Below are positions 26,650-33,661 of a DNA stretch of 40,160 nucleotides, piece by piece (the stretch's first letter is position 1; each line of letters begins with the position of its first letter). The position numbers and the translations under genes are program-made. Below the pieces are notes generated by a model. It was given only the letters and a program-made list of their open reading frames with translations, had not been told where the DNA came from and ran no database searches. The stretch comes from Chitinophagaceae bacterium (GTDB taxonomy: Bacteria > Bacteroidota > Bacteroidia > Chitinophagales > Chitinophagaceae), in the NCBI GenBank assembly GCA_947442625.1, contig CANEWJ010000006.1, positions 1 to 40,160 on the forward strand. The letters are read 5' to 3'.

Positions 26650-26883
26650 ATGGAAACGAAGAACAACACAATTTTCGGAAAGGATAACCTGAGATGGATG
26701 CTGATAGGGCTTGTCGTGATAACGATAGGACTTGTTTTGATGGCTGGCGGCAAAGGGGAAGACCCCAATGTTTTTGCTGAAAATGAAGTTTACAGCATGA
26801 AGCGCATTACCATGGCCCCACTCATGATTGTTGCAGGTTTGCTCATTGAGGTCTATGCCATCATGAGGAAATCCAAGAAGTAG
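26650..26883 (+). CDS. DUF3098 family small membrane protein
   Basis: A 77-residue protein with two transmembrane helices (LRWMLIGLVVITIGLVLMAG and ITMAPLMIVAGLLIEVYAIM) and a short polar loop with the GGKGEDPNVF and SMKRITMAP blocks characteristic of DUF3098. The function is unknown. The gene stands between ftsX (13 nt upstream) and uppP (24 nt downstream), an order seen in many Bacteroidota by my recollection, which suggests a link with envelope biogenesis or division. Short, but well supported by context. Confidence 0.85.
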   Translation: METKNNTIFGKDNLRWMLIGLVVITIGLVLMAGGKGEDPNVFAENEVYSMKRITMAPLMIVAGLLIEVYAIMRKSKK

Positions 26884-26907
26884 TTTGCTCATTTTTATCC
26901 CTCTTTC

Positions 26908-27702
26908 ATGAATACATTCCAGGCCATCGTTTTGGCCATTATCGAAGGCATTACAGAATTTCTTCCCGTGTCTTCAACAGGTCACATGGTCATAGCCTCC
27001 GCATTTTTCAACATTGGAGACGACTCCTTCACCAAATTATTTGAGGTGGTGGTACAGTTTGGGGCCATACTGTCTGTTGTCGTTCTGTACTGGAAGAAGT
27101 TCATGGACTTCAAACGCGTCAGTTTTTATTTCAAGCTTTTCGTTGCCATCCTTCCAGCCCTGGCCTTTGGCGCCTTGTTCAAGAAACACATCGAAGCTGT
27201 ACTTGAAAAGCCACTCTTCATCTCCATAGTACTGTTTGCGGGAGGGGTCATTCTTCTTTTTGTAGACAAATGGTTCACAGATAAGGCCATTGAGAAAGAA
27301 GAAGAAATCACGTACAAAAAAGCTTTTTTTATTGGCATGTACCAGGTGCTGGCAGTCTTGTTTCCAGGACTGAGCCGCAGTGCTGCAACCATCATTGGTG
27401 GCATGCAGCAAAAACTCACCCGTTCACTGGCTGCAGACTTCTCCTTCTTCCTTGCTGTGCCCACCATGGCAGCAGCCACGCTGAAAAGCCTCTATGATAT
27501 CTGGAAAGAAGAGCCTGCAGTGTTGAATACCCAGGGAATTAATTTCCTTTTGCTGGGAAGCAGCATTGCATTTGTTGTAGCCCTGCTTGCCATCAAATTT
27601 TTTATCCGTTTTCTGCAACAAAACGGATTCAGGATCTTTGGATGGTACAGGATTGTGCTTGGCGCTGTCTTGATATTGCTTATCTTAACGAACAAGCTTT
27701 AG
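26908..27702 (+). CDS. uppP: Undecaprenyl-diphosphate phosphatase
   Basis: Integral membrane phosphatase (BacA family) recycling undecaprenyl pyrophosphate to the monophosphate carrier for peptidoglycan and polysaccharide synthesis; also gives bacitracin resistance. The 264-residue protein has about eight helices and the two family motifs: [15 protein letters not shown] near the N-terminus and [13 protein letters not shown] in the middle. The C-terminal helix is [14 protein letters not shown]. It lies in the ftsX operon and its stop is 3 nt before the UMF1 gene start. Confidence 0.96.
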   Translation: MNTFQAIVLAIIEGITEFLPVSSTGHMVIASAFFNIGDDSFTKLFEVVVQFGAILSVVVLYWKKFMDFKRVSFYFKLFVAILPALAFGALFKKHIEAVLEKPLFISIVLFAGGVILLFVDKWFTDKAIEKEEEITYKKAFFIGMYQVLAVLFPGLSRSAATIIGGMQQKLTRSLAADFSFFLAVPTMAAATLKSLYDIWKEEPAVLNTQGINFLLLGSSIAFVVALLAIKFFIRFLQQNGFRIFGWYRIVLGAVLILLILTNKL

Positions 27703-27705
27703 ATA

Positions 27706-29037
27706 ATGAACAACAACAGGAAGAAAATTCAAAATGCCTGGGCCATGTACGATTGGGCCAACAGCACCTATAACCTGGTCATCACTTCCACCATTTTCCC
27801 GGCTTATTATGTGGCGGTAACCAGCAGCAAAAATCCTGATGAGCTTTCTTATGTAAGTTTCTTCGGTATCCGTGTCATCAATACAGCGCTGCAGAACTAT
27901 GCGCTGGCGGTTGTTTTTTTTCTGGTGGCCCTGATGTCGCCCATCATGTCTTCGATTGCTGACTACCGGGGAAATAAAAAAGCCTTTATGCGCGTATTTA
28001 CCATGATAGGGTCATTTTCCTGTTGCGCATTGTTTTTTTTCACCCCAGACAAGATAGAATACGGCATTATCTTTTTTTCATTGGCTGCGCTCGGTTTCTG
28101 GAACAGCTGGGTTTTCTACAACTCTTATCTCCCAGATATTGCAAGTCCTGAAGAGCGCGACAGTGTGAGTGCAAAGGGATTTGCCATGGGATATATTGGC
28201 AGTGTCTTGCTGCAGCTGATATGCTTTGTCATCATCTTAAAACCGGAACTATTTGGCTTGAACAACGGAGACAAAACATTGGGACCAAGGATTTCCTTCC
28301 TGCTGGTGGGAGTCTGGTGGTTTGGATTTTCACAAATTCCATTGCGTGCATTGCCCTCCAATACCAAGAGCAATAAACAACTCAAAAATCATATTCTTGT
28401 CAATGGATTTCTTGAGCTTAAACTGGTTTGGAACCAGGTGAAAGAGATCCCTGCCTTGAAACGCTATCTGGCTGCTTTTTTCTTTCTCAGTGTTGGGGTG
28501 CAAACCGTTATGCTTGTGGCAGCAGGCTATAGCAAAAAACACATCTTCCCCAAGCCTGAGGATGAACCCAAACTAATCCTTACCATTTTGCTCATTCAGA
28601 TCGTTGCCATTGTCGGTGCCATCGCCATGAGCAGGTTGTCAAAAAAGATTGGCAATATTCCTACAATGCTGTTTGGCATCGTCTTTTGGGTAGCCATTTG
28701 TATTTGGGGCTATTTCATCACATCCCAAACTGAATTTTATATGCTGGCTGCCTGCGTGGGTTTGGTCATGGGAGGTATCCAGTCTATTGGCAGAAGTACC
28801 TATTCAAAACTCTTGCCCGCAACAACTGACACCACTTCCTTTTTCAGCTTCTATGATGTTACTGAAAAGATCGCACTCACCATTGGACTCTTTCTTTTTG
28901 CATACAACGAAGAACTCACCGGAAGCATGAGGAATTCTATTCTTGTACTCATGGTATTTTTCATCATCAGTTTTTTTGCGTTGCTCTACACCAAGGTGGT
29001 CATCACTAGAGAAAAATATGCAAGTCTATTCCATTGA
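27706..29037 (+). CDS. MFS transporter, UMF1 (Atg22-like) family
   Basis: A 443-residue major-facilitator permease with about 12 hydrophobic helices. The start NAWAMYDWANSTYNLVITSTIFPAYY is the hallmark of the UMF1/Atg22 family; IADYRGNKKAFM is the loop 2-3 motif and GGIQSIGRSTYSKLLP lies in the second half. Substrates of bacterial members are not established; yeast Atg22 exports amino acids from the vacuole. It is cotranscribed with uppP (3 nt gap), and its end overlaps the next gene by 20 nt. Confidence 0.88.
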   Translation: MNNNRKKIQNAWAMYDWANSTYNLVITSTIFPAYYVAVTSSKNPDELSYVSFFGIRVINTALQNYALAVVFFLVALMSPIMSSIADYRGNKKAFMRVFTMIGSFSCCALFFFTPDKIEYGIIFFSLAALGFWNSWVFYNSYLPDIASPEERDSVSAKGFAMGYIGSVLLQLICFVIILKPELFGLNNGDKTLGPRISFLLVGVWWFGFSQIPLRALPSNTKSNKQLKNHILVNGFLELKLVWNQVKEIPALKRYLAAFFFLSVGVQTVMLVAAGYSKKHIFPKPEDEPKLILTILLIQIVAIVGAIAMSRLSKKIGNIPTMLFGIVFWVAICIWGYFITSQTEFYMLAACVGLVMGGIQSIGRSTYSKLLPATTDTTSFFSFYDVTEKIALTIGLFLFAYNEELTGSMRNSILVLMVFFIISFFALLYTKVVITREKYASLFH

Positions 29038-29866
29038 TACCGGCCTTTTCAAACTTGATGGCGGTGCCATGTTTGGCGTTGTTCCCAAAAGCCTTTGGCA
29101 AAAAGCAATTCCTGCAGATGAAAACAACCTTTGCAGTTTTGCCATGCGCTGCTTGCTTGTAGTGGATGGAGAAAGAAAAATCCTCATCGATACAGGAATG
29201 GGCAATAAACAATCAGCAAAGTTTTTCAGCCACTATTTTCCCCATGGAAATGAAAGTTTGCTGGGATCAATGCTCCGGTTGGGATTTCACCCAGAAGACA
29301 TTACCGATGTATTGTTGACGCACCTTCATTTTGACCATTGCGGGGGCGCTGTTTCGAGAATCAATGACCAGCTTGAGCTGACATTCCCCAATGCCCTTTA
29401 CTGGAGCAGTGAGGCCCACTGGCAATGGGCCACGAAGCCGAATGCCAGGGAAAAAGCATCTTTCCTTACAGAAAACATCTTGCCTATTTTTGAAAAAGGA
29501 CGACTCCGTTTTGTGGAAGAAAAAAAAGGCGAAAGAACCAGTTTCAGCCCTGGCATCGACATCATGTTCACCAATGGACATACCCGTTCCATGATGCATC
29601 CCCTGATCAACATCAACGGCAGGACCCTTGTGTATGTAGCCGACCTTATTCCTACTGCTGCACATATTCCTTTGCCCTATCTCGCGGCTTATGATATGTA
29701 CCCTATGACAACCTTAGAAGAAAAGGAACTTTACCTCGAGGAGGCAGTTGCCAACAACCACATTCTTTTTTTTGAGCATGATGCCACAACCATTTGCTGT
29801 ACAGTAGAAAAAACCGAAAAGGGGTTTAGGAAAAAAGAAACTATTCAACTGGAAGACCTGATTTGA
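29018..29866 (+). CDS. MBL-fold metal-dependent hydrolase
   Basis: A 282-residue metallo-beta-lactamase-fold hydrolase. The binuclear zinc motif is THLHFDHCGG (H102, H104, D106, H107); GHTRSMMHPLI supplies a further histidine and YVADLIP the bridging aspartate. The N-terminal block IDTGMGNK is typical. Substrate unknown; related families include lactonases and quorum-quenching enzymes, glyoxalase II-like and beta-lactamase-like hydrolases. The ATG at 29018 lies inside the last codons of the UMF1 gene (20-nt overlap), implying translational coupling. Its stop TGA is directly followed by the reverse stop of the DUF3108 gene. Confidence 0.87.
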   Translation: MQVYSIDTGLFKLDGGAMFGVVPKSLWQKAIPADENNLCSFAMRCLLVVDGERKILIDTGMGNKQSAKFFSHYFPHGNESLLGSMLRLGFHPEDITDVLLTHLHFDHCGGAVSRINDQLELTFPNALYWSSEAHWQWATKPNAREKASFLTENILPIFEKGRLRFVEEKKGERTSFSPGIDIMFTNGHTRSMMHPLININGRTLVYVADLIPTAAHIPLPYLAAYDMYPMTTLEEKELYLEEAVANNHILFFEHDATTICCTVEKTEKGFRKKETIQLEDLI

Positions 29867-30667
29867 TCATTTGAAGCTGATCATGGACTGCATGGGATAC
29901 CGCAGGTTTCTGTACCCCATCATGTCAACCTTGATGCTGCCCACCGTAATCGGGCTTTCAATCCGCAAAGGAACATGGTTACCATCATCAGAAACCCATA
30001 CACTCATGAGCTCGCCTCCTTCAAAGATGGTTCCACTGATCAACATGGGCTTGAACTTGATGGCCCTGAATTTACCATAGCGGGTCTTGATGACTTCTTT
30101 TCCCATGTAGCGGATATAGATGTTGTGCACTTCATCATCCAGGAACATTTTGAAGGGAATTTTCTCTCCTACCTTGTAATTTGAGAAGTTGATGTTGCGT
30201 GCATAGTAAATGGAACTCAGTACATCCTGCATACAATCGGCAATCGGAAAGGTGCCTTTTGTGCTCACTGCCTTGTTTTCTGCATGGTTGAAAAGCACGA
30301 GCTCATCTTTCCTGAATCCACCTTCTTCCACATGTCTTACAAATTTATAGGGCTTCAGTGTTGCAGTATCAATATAGGTTTCATACCGGTCACGCACTTT
30401 GAAAATCCAGTCATAGGATGGATTGGAAGTGCCCAGGCCTACCACATGGTAAACTGGCCTGGCATTGAGCTTTTCATTAGAAACGGAAAAAGAAGCAGTT
30501 CCTGCATCTACATAAAGACCAATCACGTTGTAGAAAATTTTAAACGTGATCACTTCTCCTGCATTAAATGACATGTTGCTCAAGCCACAAAAATCATTTC
30601 CCGCACTCAACCTGATCAGGCTGAGGGAGAAAATGGAGACAAATAGTATTTTGTGGAAACCTCGCAT
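29867..30667 (-). CDS. DUF3108 family exported protein
   Basis: A 266-residue protein with an N-terminal signal-like segment (MRGFHKILFVSIFSLSLIRLSAG) and a beta-rich body of the DUF3108 family: GEVITFKIFYNVIGLYVDAGTA, the core GTFPIADCMQDVLSSIYYARN and VGEKIPFKMFLDDEVHNIYIRY, ending in VGSIKVDMMGYR. The family is periplasmic or outer-membrane-associated and its function is uncharacterised. The upstream in-frame ATG (30718) is rejected because a -7 box ends 4 nt before ATG 30667 and the signal sequence starts there. It lies 89 nt downstream of the flippase-like gene and converges with the MBL gene without any gap. Confidence 0.85.
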   Translation of the reverse strand: MRGFHKILFVSIFSLSLIRLSAGNDFCGLSNMSFNAGEVITFKIFYNVIGLYVDAGTASFSVSNEKLNARPVYHVVGLGTSNPSYDWIFKVRDRYETYIDTATLKPYKFVRHVEEGGFRKDELVLFNHAENKAVSTKGTFPIADCMQDVLSSIYYARNINFSNYKVGEKIPFKMFLDDEVHNIYIRYMGKEVIKTRYGKFRAIKFKPMLISGTIFEGGELMSVWVSDDGNHVPLRIESPITVGSIKVDMMGYRNLRYPMQSMISFK

Positions 30668-30671
30668 GCTG

Positions 30672-30679
30672 CAAATATA
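30672..30679 (-). promoter_or_regulatory. Putative -7 box of the DUF3108 gene, predicting a leaderless mRNA
   Basis: The minus strand reads TATATTTG followed by C, an exact TAnnTTTG match, ending 4 nt before the ATG at 30667. It fixes the start and rejects the longer open frame. Confidence 0.5.
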
Positions 30680-30756
30680 AAACCATTGGCGGTCGGATAT
30701 TGTTCTGCGAATGGCCACAAGAATAAAGTTTTCTTAAAAAGATGATGGTATAAGTA

Positions 30757-31731
30757 TTACCTGGATCGGTAACGCATCAATCCGATGGCCCCAAACACTG
30801 CGGGCAACATCAGGTTGATCAGCCAAACGGCAGTTACCGAAACCGCTATTCCCAATGCATTCCCCGACAGTGACCCCATCAGCAGCAGGGCAAATTCCCA
30901 ACGCAGCCCCAGTTCCAAAAAAGAAAAAGTGGGTACAATGGCAAGCCACAACAGCATGATGGAGATGGCTGCAAATGTATCTCGAAAGCCAATCCCGGTA
31001 TTGGTCAGCTTAAATAGCAACCAGTATTGGAAGATGAAAAAAGCAAACCGAAGGGATGAGAGCAGCAATACTTTCAAGAGAATACTGTTGGGTATGGTGT
31101 CCAATGTCCCAAGCTTATCCCGAAATTTTCCGAGCAAGCGCAGCGAGAGGATCCAGTTGAAAACCATGCCAGCCTTGAAGTACAGCAGCATAAAAAAAAT
31201 GATGGCCAAAGGAGTGGCCCATAGCAGCATGGTTTGTATCGCTTGCAGTCCTGCACCGGTGGGGTATAGATGCTGATCCTGCCATTCCATACAAAGGGCA
31301 ATGCTTCCGGCGATGCAGGTTATGATCAGCTGTGCAAAATTGCCAATGACCGTATATGCAGTTCCCTGCAACCGCTGTCCACTGTGAAGATGCATCACCC
31401 TCCCGGCAAATTCACCCATCCGGTTGGGTGTAGCCATCGACAAGGCTATGCCCGATAAAATCATCCTGAATGCCTCAGGCAGTTTGATGGGATGCGCAGT
31501 GTTCATCATGACCTGCCATTTCCTGGCCTCCAACAACCACTGCACCAACATGATTACCAAGACCAATAACAACAACAAAGAACCCCAACCCCGGAGCGAT
31601 GCAACCAGAGAAGATAAATGCAAGGGCAAGTCTTTCTGCCTGGCCACCTGCTTGAATACATTGTAGCTCAATAGCATGAAGAGCGCAGGCCCAAGCAGGT
31701 AATTGAATAATATTTTGATACTTTTGTTCAG
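30757..31731 (-). CDS. Lysylphosphatidylglycerol synthase TM-region (flippase-like) membrane protein, CTG start
   Basis: A polytopic membrane protein of the UPF0104 family, which contains the transmembrane half of MprF-type phospholipid flippases. First ATG is at 31677 (306 aa, MLLSYNVFKQ). However, the open frame upstream reads L-N-K-S-I-K-I-L-F-N-Y-L-L-G-P-A-L-F straight into it, which looks like the usual N-terminal amphipathic start of this family, and an in-frame stop lies just before. I therefore place the start at the CTG at 31731 (324 aa); a -7 box (31750-31757) lies 18 nt before. About eight helices follow. No soluble synthetase domain is present, so lipid substrate is unknown. Divergent from ruvC. 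Confidence 0.78.
   Translation of the reverse strand: MNKSIKILFNYLLGPALFMLLSYNVFKQVARQKDLPLHLSSLVASLRGWGSLLLLLVLVIMLVQWLLEARKWQVMMNTAHPIKLPEAFRMILSGIALSMATPNRMGEFAGRVMHLHSGQRLQGTAYTVIGNFAQLIITCIAGSIALCMEWQDQHLYPTGAGLQAIQTMLLWATPLAIIFFMLLYFKAGMVFNWILSLRLLGKFRDKLGTLDTIPNSILLKVLLLSSLRFAFFIFQYWLLFKLTNTGIGFRDTFAAISIMLLWLAIVPTFSFLELGLRWEFALLLMGSLSGNALGIAVSVTAVWLINLMLPAVFGAIGLMRYRSR
31719..31726 (+). promoter_or_regulatory. Putative -7 box of ruvC
   Basis: TACTTTTG is an exact TAnnTTTG match on the plus strand, 38 nt before the TTG start of ruvC. It lies within the first codons of the flippase-like gene, so the two divergent promoters cross. Confidence 0.45.
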
Positions 31732-31749
31732 TGTGTTTGCTTATCCCTT

Positions 31750-31757
31750 CAAAAATA
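31750..31757 (-). promoter_or_regulatory. Putative -7 box of the flippase-like gene
   Basis: Minus-strand TATTTTTG is an exact TAnnTTTG match 18 nt before the proposed CTG start at 31731. It supports the CTG start, since the ATG at 31677 would have a leader of about 70 nt that is itself open and hydrophobic in frame. Confidence 0.45.
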
Positions 31758-31764
31758 AACCCAG

Positions 31765-32349
31765 TTGGCGCAGAAAAGTAAAATTATTTTAGGGATTGAT
31801 CCGGGAACAGTGATCATGGGCTATGGAATCCTGTCTGTGACAGGAAAGCAGATCAAGATGCTTGAGATGAACGTGATCAAGTTGAATGGGAAAAAGGACA
31901 TGTTTGAACGCCTGGGCACCATCAACACCGTCATTCAGGAAATCATCGACAAATACAAGCCAGACGACATGGCCATTGAAGCGCCCTTCTTTGGGAAAAA
32001 TGTACAAAGCATGCTGAAATTGGGCCGGGCACAGGGTGTAGCCATTGCGGTTGCCATGTCTAACGGCCTGGCGGTAGCCGAATATTCACCCAAAAAAGTC
32101 AAACAGTCGATTACCGGAAATGGAAATGCCAACAAGGAACAAATCTGGAAGATGCTCAACAGCATCATGCCGCTCACCAATACCATCAAATACTTTGATG
32201 CATCAGATGCCCTGGCGGTGGCAGTTTGCCATCATTTCAACGCACATGGCCTGGTTACAACAGTAGCAGCAACGAAGAAGAACACCCGCAACAAAAAATC
32301 AGGAGGATGGGAGGACTTTATCAAGAACAATCCAGGAAGGATTGGATAA
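31765..32349 (+). CDS. ruvC: Holliday junction resolvase RuvC, TTG start
   Basis: Endonuclease that resolves Holliday junctions with RuvAB. The 194-residue protein begins MAQKSKIILGIDPGT from a TTG at 31765; the frame has a stop (TAA) 7 nt upstream and no ATG before the motif, so TTG is the only plausible start. Catalytic acidic residues are D12 in GIDPGT, the Glu in AIEAPFF and the C-terminal Asp pair in FDASDALAVAVCHH. Length (about 190) is right for Bacteroidota. A basic tail (KKNTRNKKSGG) is typical. Convergent with the small membrane protein gene, 13 nt between stops. Confidence 0.94.
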   Translation: MAQKSKIILGIDPGTVIMGYGILSVTGKQIKMLEMNVIKLNGKKDMFERLGTINTVIQEIIDKYKPDDMAIEAPFFGKNVQSMLKLGRAQGVAIAVAMSNGLAVAEYSPKKVKQSITGNGNANKEQIWKMLNSIMPLTNTIKYFDASDALAVAVCHHFNAHGLVTTVAATKKNTRNKKSGGWEDFIKNNPGRIG

Positions 32350-32362
32350 TACCCAGAAAGAT

Positions 32363-32692
32363 TTACTTCAGCTTGATGAGAAAATAAATGGCGGGGAGAA
32401 ACAACATCAGCTTGTACAATGCAAAAGCCCCCACAGCAACGTCAAGCCCCATGTGCGCCACCACAATTCCCAGAAACAACCATGCCGCCCATTTTTCTTT
32501 TGACCAAATAAAAGAGAGGGCAAGAAAAAGGATGATGTTCAACAACGCATGGGCTGAAGGATACAGGATACCAAATATTGCATAGACTCCGGTGAATGAA
32601 TACACCAGGTCAAATAAACCCAGTGCAAACAAGCATCCGAGGAGAATCATGAAAAAATAATCTTTGTTTGCAGCCTTGGATTGTTGGGTCAT
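32363..32692 (-). CDS. Small four-helix membrane protein, unknown function
   Basis: A 109-residue protein with four predicted transmembrane helices (FMILLGCLFALGLFDLVYSF; LYPSAHALLNIILFLALSFI; WAAWLFLGIVVAHMGLDVAV; LYKLMLFLPAIYFLIKL). I recognise no named family. It starts on the ATGA overlap with the HIT gene stop (4 nt), so the two are translationally coupled and belong to the greA-hit transcript. Histidines in helices 2 and 3 (SAHALLN, VAHMGLD) might bind metal or haem, but this is conjecture. Convergent with ruvC. Confidence 0.75.
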   Translation of the reverse strand: MTQQSKAANKDYFFMILLGCLFALGLFDLVYSFTGVYAIFGILYPSAHALLNIILFLALSFIWSKEKWAAWLFLGIVVAHMGLDVAVGAFALYKLMLFLPAIYFLIKLK

Positions 32693-33087
32693 TGCTTGAG
32701 TGCTTGAAGAATTTTCTGTTGTGCTTCCTTCAATTCATCCTGAGAAGGCTTCAGTTTGGGTCTTGTAAAATTCAGGTCATCGGCTGTATCGATGGGCACC
32801 AAATGTACATGGGCATGCGGCACTTCCAGTCCAACCACTGCCATTCCACAGCGCTGGCAAGGAAAAGCTTTTTCAATGGCTTTGGCAATGGGTTGGGCAA
32901 ATTGTAAAACTGCGCCGAGATCATGCGCATCCATGTCAAACAACTTGTCTGTCTCCTTTTTCGGAACCACGAGTGTATGGCCTGACACAAGTGGAAAAAC
33001 ATCCAAAAAAGCATAGAATTGATCATTCTCGGCAATTTTGAAAGAAGGAATATCCCCTGCAATGATTTTTGAAAAAATGGTTGCCAT
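32689..33087 (-). CDS. HIT family nucleotide-binding hydrolase
   Basis: A 132-residue histidine-triad protein of the Hint/PKCI type that hydrolyses nucleoside phosphoramidates or dinucleotides. It begins MATIFSKIIAGDIPSFK and has the HIT motif HAHVHLVPI (H91, H93, H95). The ATG at 33087 is chosen over the frame start at 33096 because the family begins at MATIFSKI. It lies 5 nt after greA and overlaps the next gene by 4 nt. Substrate unknown; often annotated as a general HIT protein. Confidence 0.94.
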   Translation of the reverse strand: MATIFSKIIAGDIPSFKIAENDQFYAFLDVFPLVSGHTLVVPKKETDKLFDMDAHDLGAVLQFAQPIAKAIEKAFPCQRCGMAVVGLEVPHAHVHLVPIDTADDLNFTRPKLKPSQDELKEAQQKILQALKQ

Positions 33088-33092
33088 GGATA

Positions 33093-33563
33093 TCAAATCG
33101 CAATATGATCAATGGTAAATACCACCTTGCCATTGGGTGCAACAATCTCCGCCTCTTCACCCACTTTTTTCCCAAGCAACCCTTTGCCGATGGGAGAAGT
33201 AACGGATATTTTCTGCATTTTCAGATCCGCTTCCTTTTCAGATACAATCTGATAGGTAACCGATTTTTGGGTAGCCTTGTTGGTGATGGTAACCTTGGTC
33301 AGGATGGATACCTTGCTGGTGTCTATCGTAGTTGCATCAAGGATGCGGGCACTGGCCAATTCTGTTTCCATGCGGTTGATCTTGGCTTCAAGCAGACCCT
33401 GTGCTTCTTTTGCAGCGTCGTATTCTGCATTTTCTTTGAGATCACCTTTTTCCCTTGCCTCTGCAATGGCGCGGGAAGCGGCCGGTCGTTCAACACTTTT
33501 CATGTGTTGCAGTTCAACCTTCATTTGCTCAAGGGTCTCTTTGGTTACGTACATTATGCTCAT
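33093..33563 (-). CDS. greA: Transcription elongation factor GreA
   Basis: Rescues backtracked RNA polymerase by stimulating transcript cleavage. The 156-residue protein has the N-terminal coiled coil (ETLEQMKVELQHMK; AIAEAREKGDLKENAEYDAAKEAQG) with the tip acidic pair in the D-L-K-E-N-A-E-Y-D-A-A-K block, and the C-terminal GreA/GreB domain ending in GKVVFTIDHIAI. Either ATG 33563 (MSIMYVTKE) or 33554 (MYVTKE) may be the start. A three-codon frame (ATG TCT ATA TGA, 33571-33560) overlaps the first ATG as ATGA and may couple translation. Its leader contains a strong hairpin followed by T8 directly after the promoter box. It leads the greA-hit-membrane protein operon. Confidence 0.95.
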   Translation of the reverse strand: MSIMYVTKETLEQMKVELQHMKSVERPAASRAIAEAREKGDLKENAEYDAAKEAQGLLEAKINRMETELASARILDATTIDTSKVSILTKVTITNKATQKSVTYQIVSEKEADLKMQKISVTSPIGKGLLGKKVGEEAEIVAPNGKVVFTIDHIAI

Positions 33564-33590
33564 ATAGACATCTTTCAGTTGGTCGGTTTG

Positions 33591-33632
33591 AAAAAAAATG
33601 AGCAACGCCTCAGTTAGGGCTGAAGCGTTGCT
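33591..33632 (-). terminator. Intrinsic terminator in the greA leader or end of the upstream operon
   Basis: On the minus strand AGCAACGC (33632-33625) pairs with GCGTTGCT (33608-33601); TCAG (in-stem, 33623-33620) pairs with CTGA (33613-33610), with a one-base mismatch and a 6-nt loop. Two bases later comes T8 (33598-33591). It ends 27 nt before the greA start at 33563. It lies just after the greA -7 box (33639-33646) and 29 nt after the upstream hydroxyacid dehydrogenase stop, so it can act on either transcript. Confidence 0.85.
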
Positions 33633-33638
33633 GCATTG

Positions 33639-33646
33639 CAAAGGTA
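33639..33646 (-). promoter_or_regulatory. Putative -7 box of greA
   Basis: Minus-strand TACCTTTG followed by C is an exact TAnnTTTG match. A transcript from it would begin at about 33633-33635, right where the terminator hairpin (33632-33601) starts. This is the same octamer as the atpD and tsaE boxes. Confidence 0.5.
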
Positions 33647-33661
33647 AATAATTTTTGTAAA

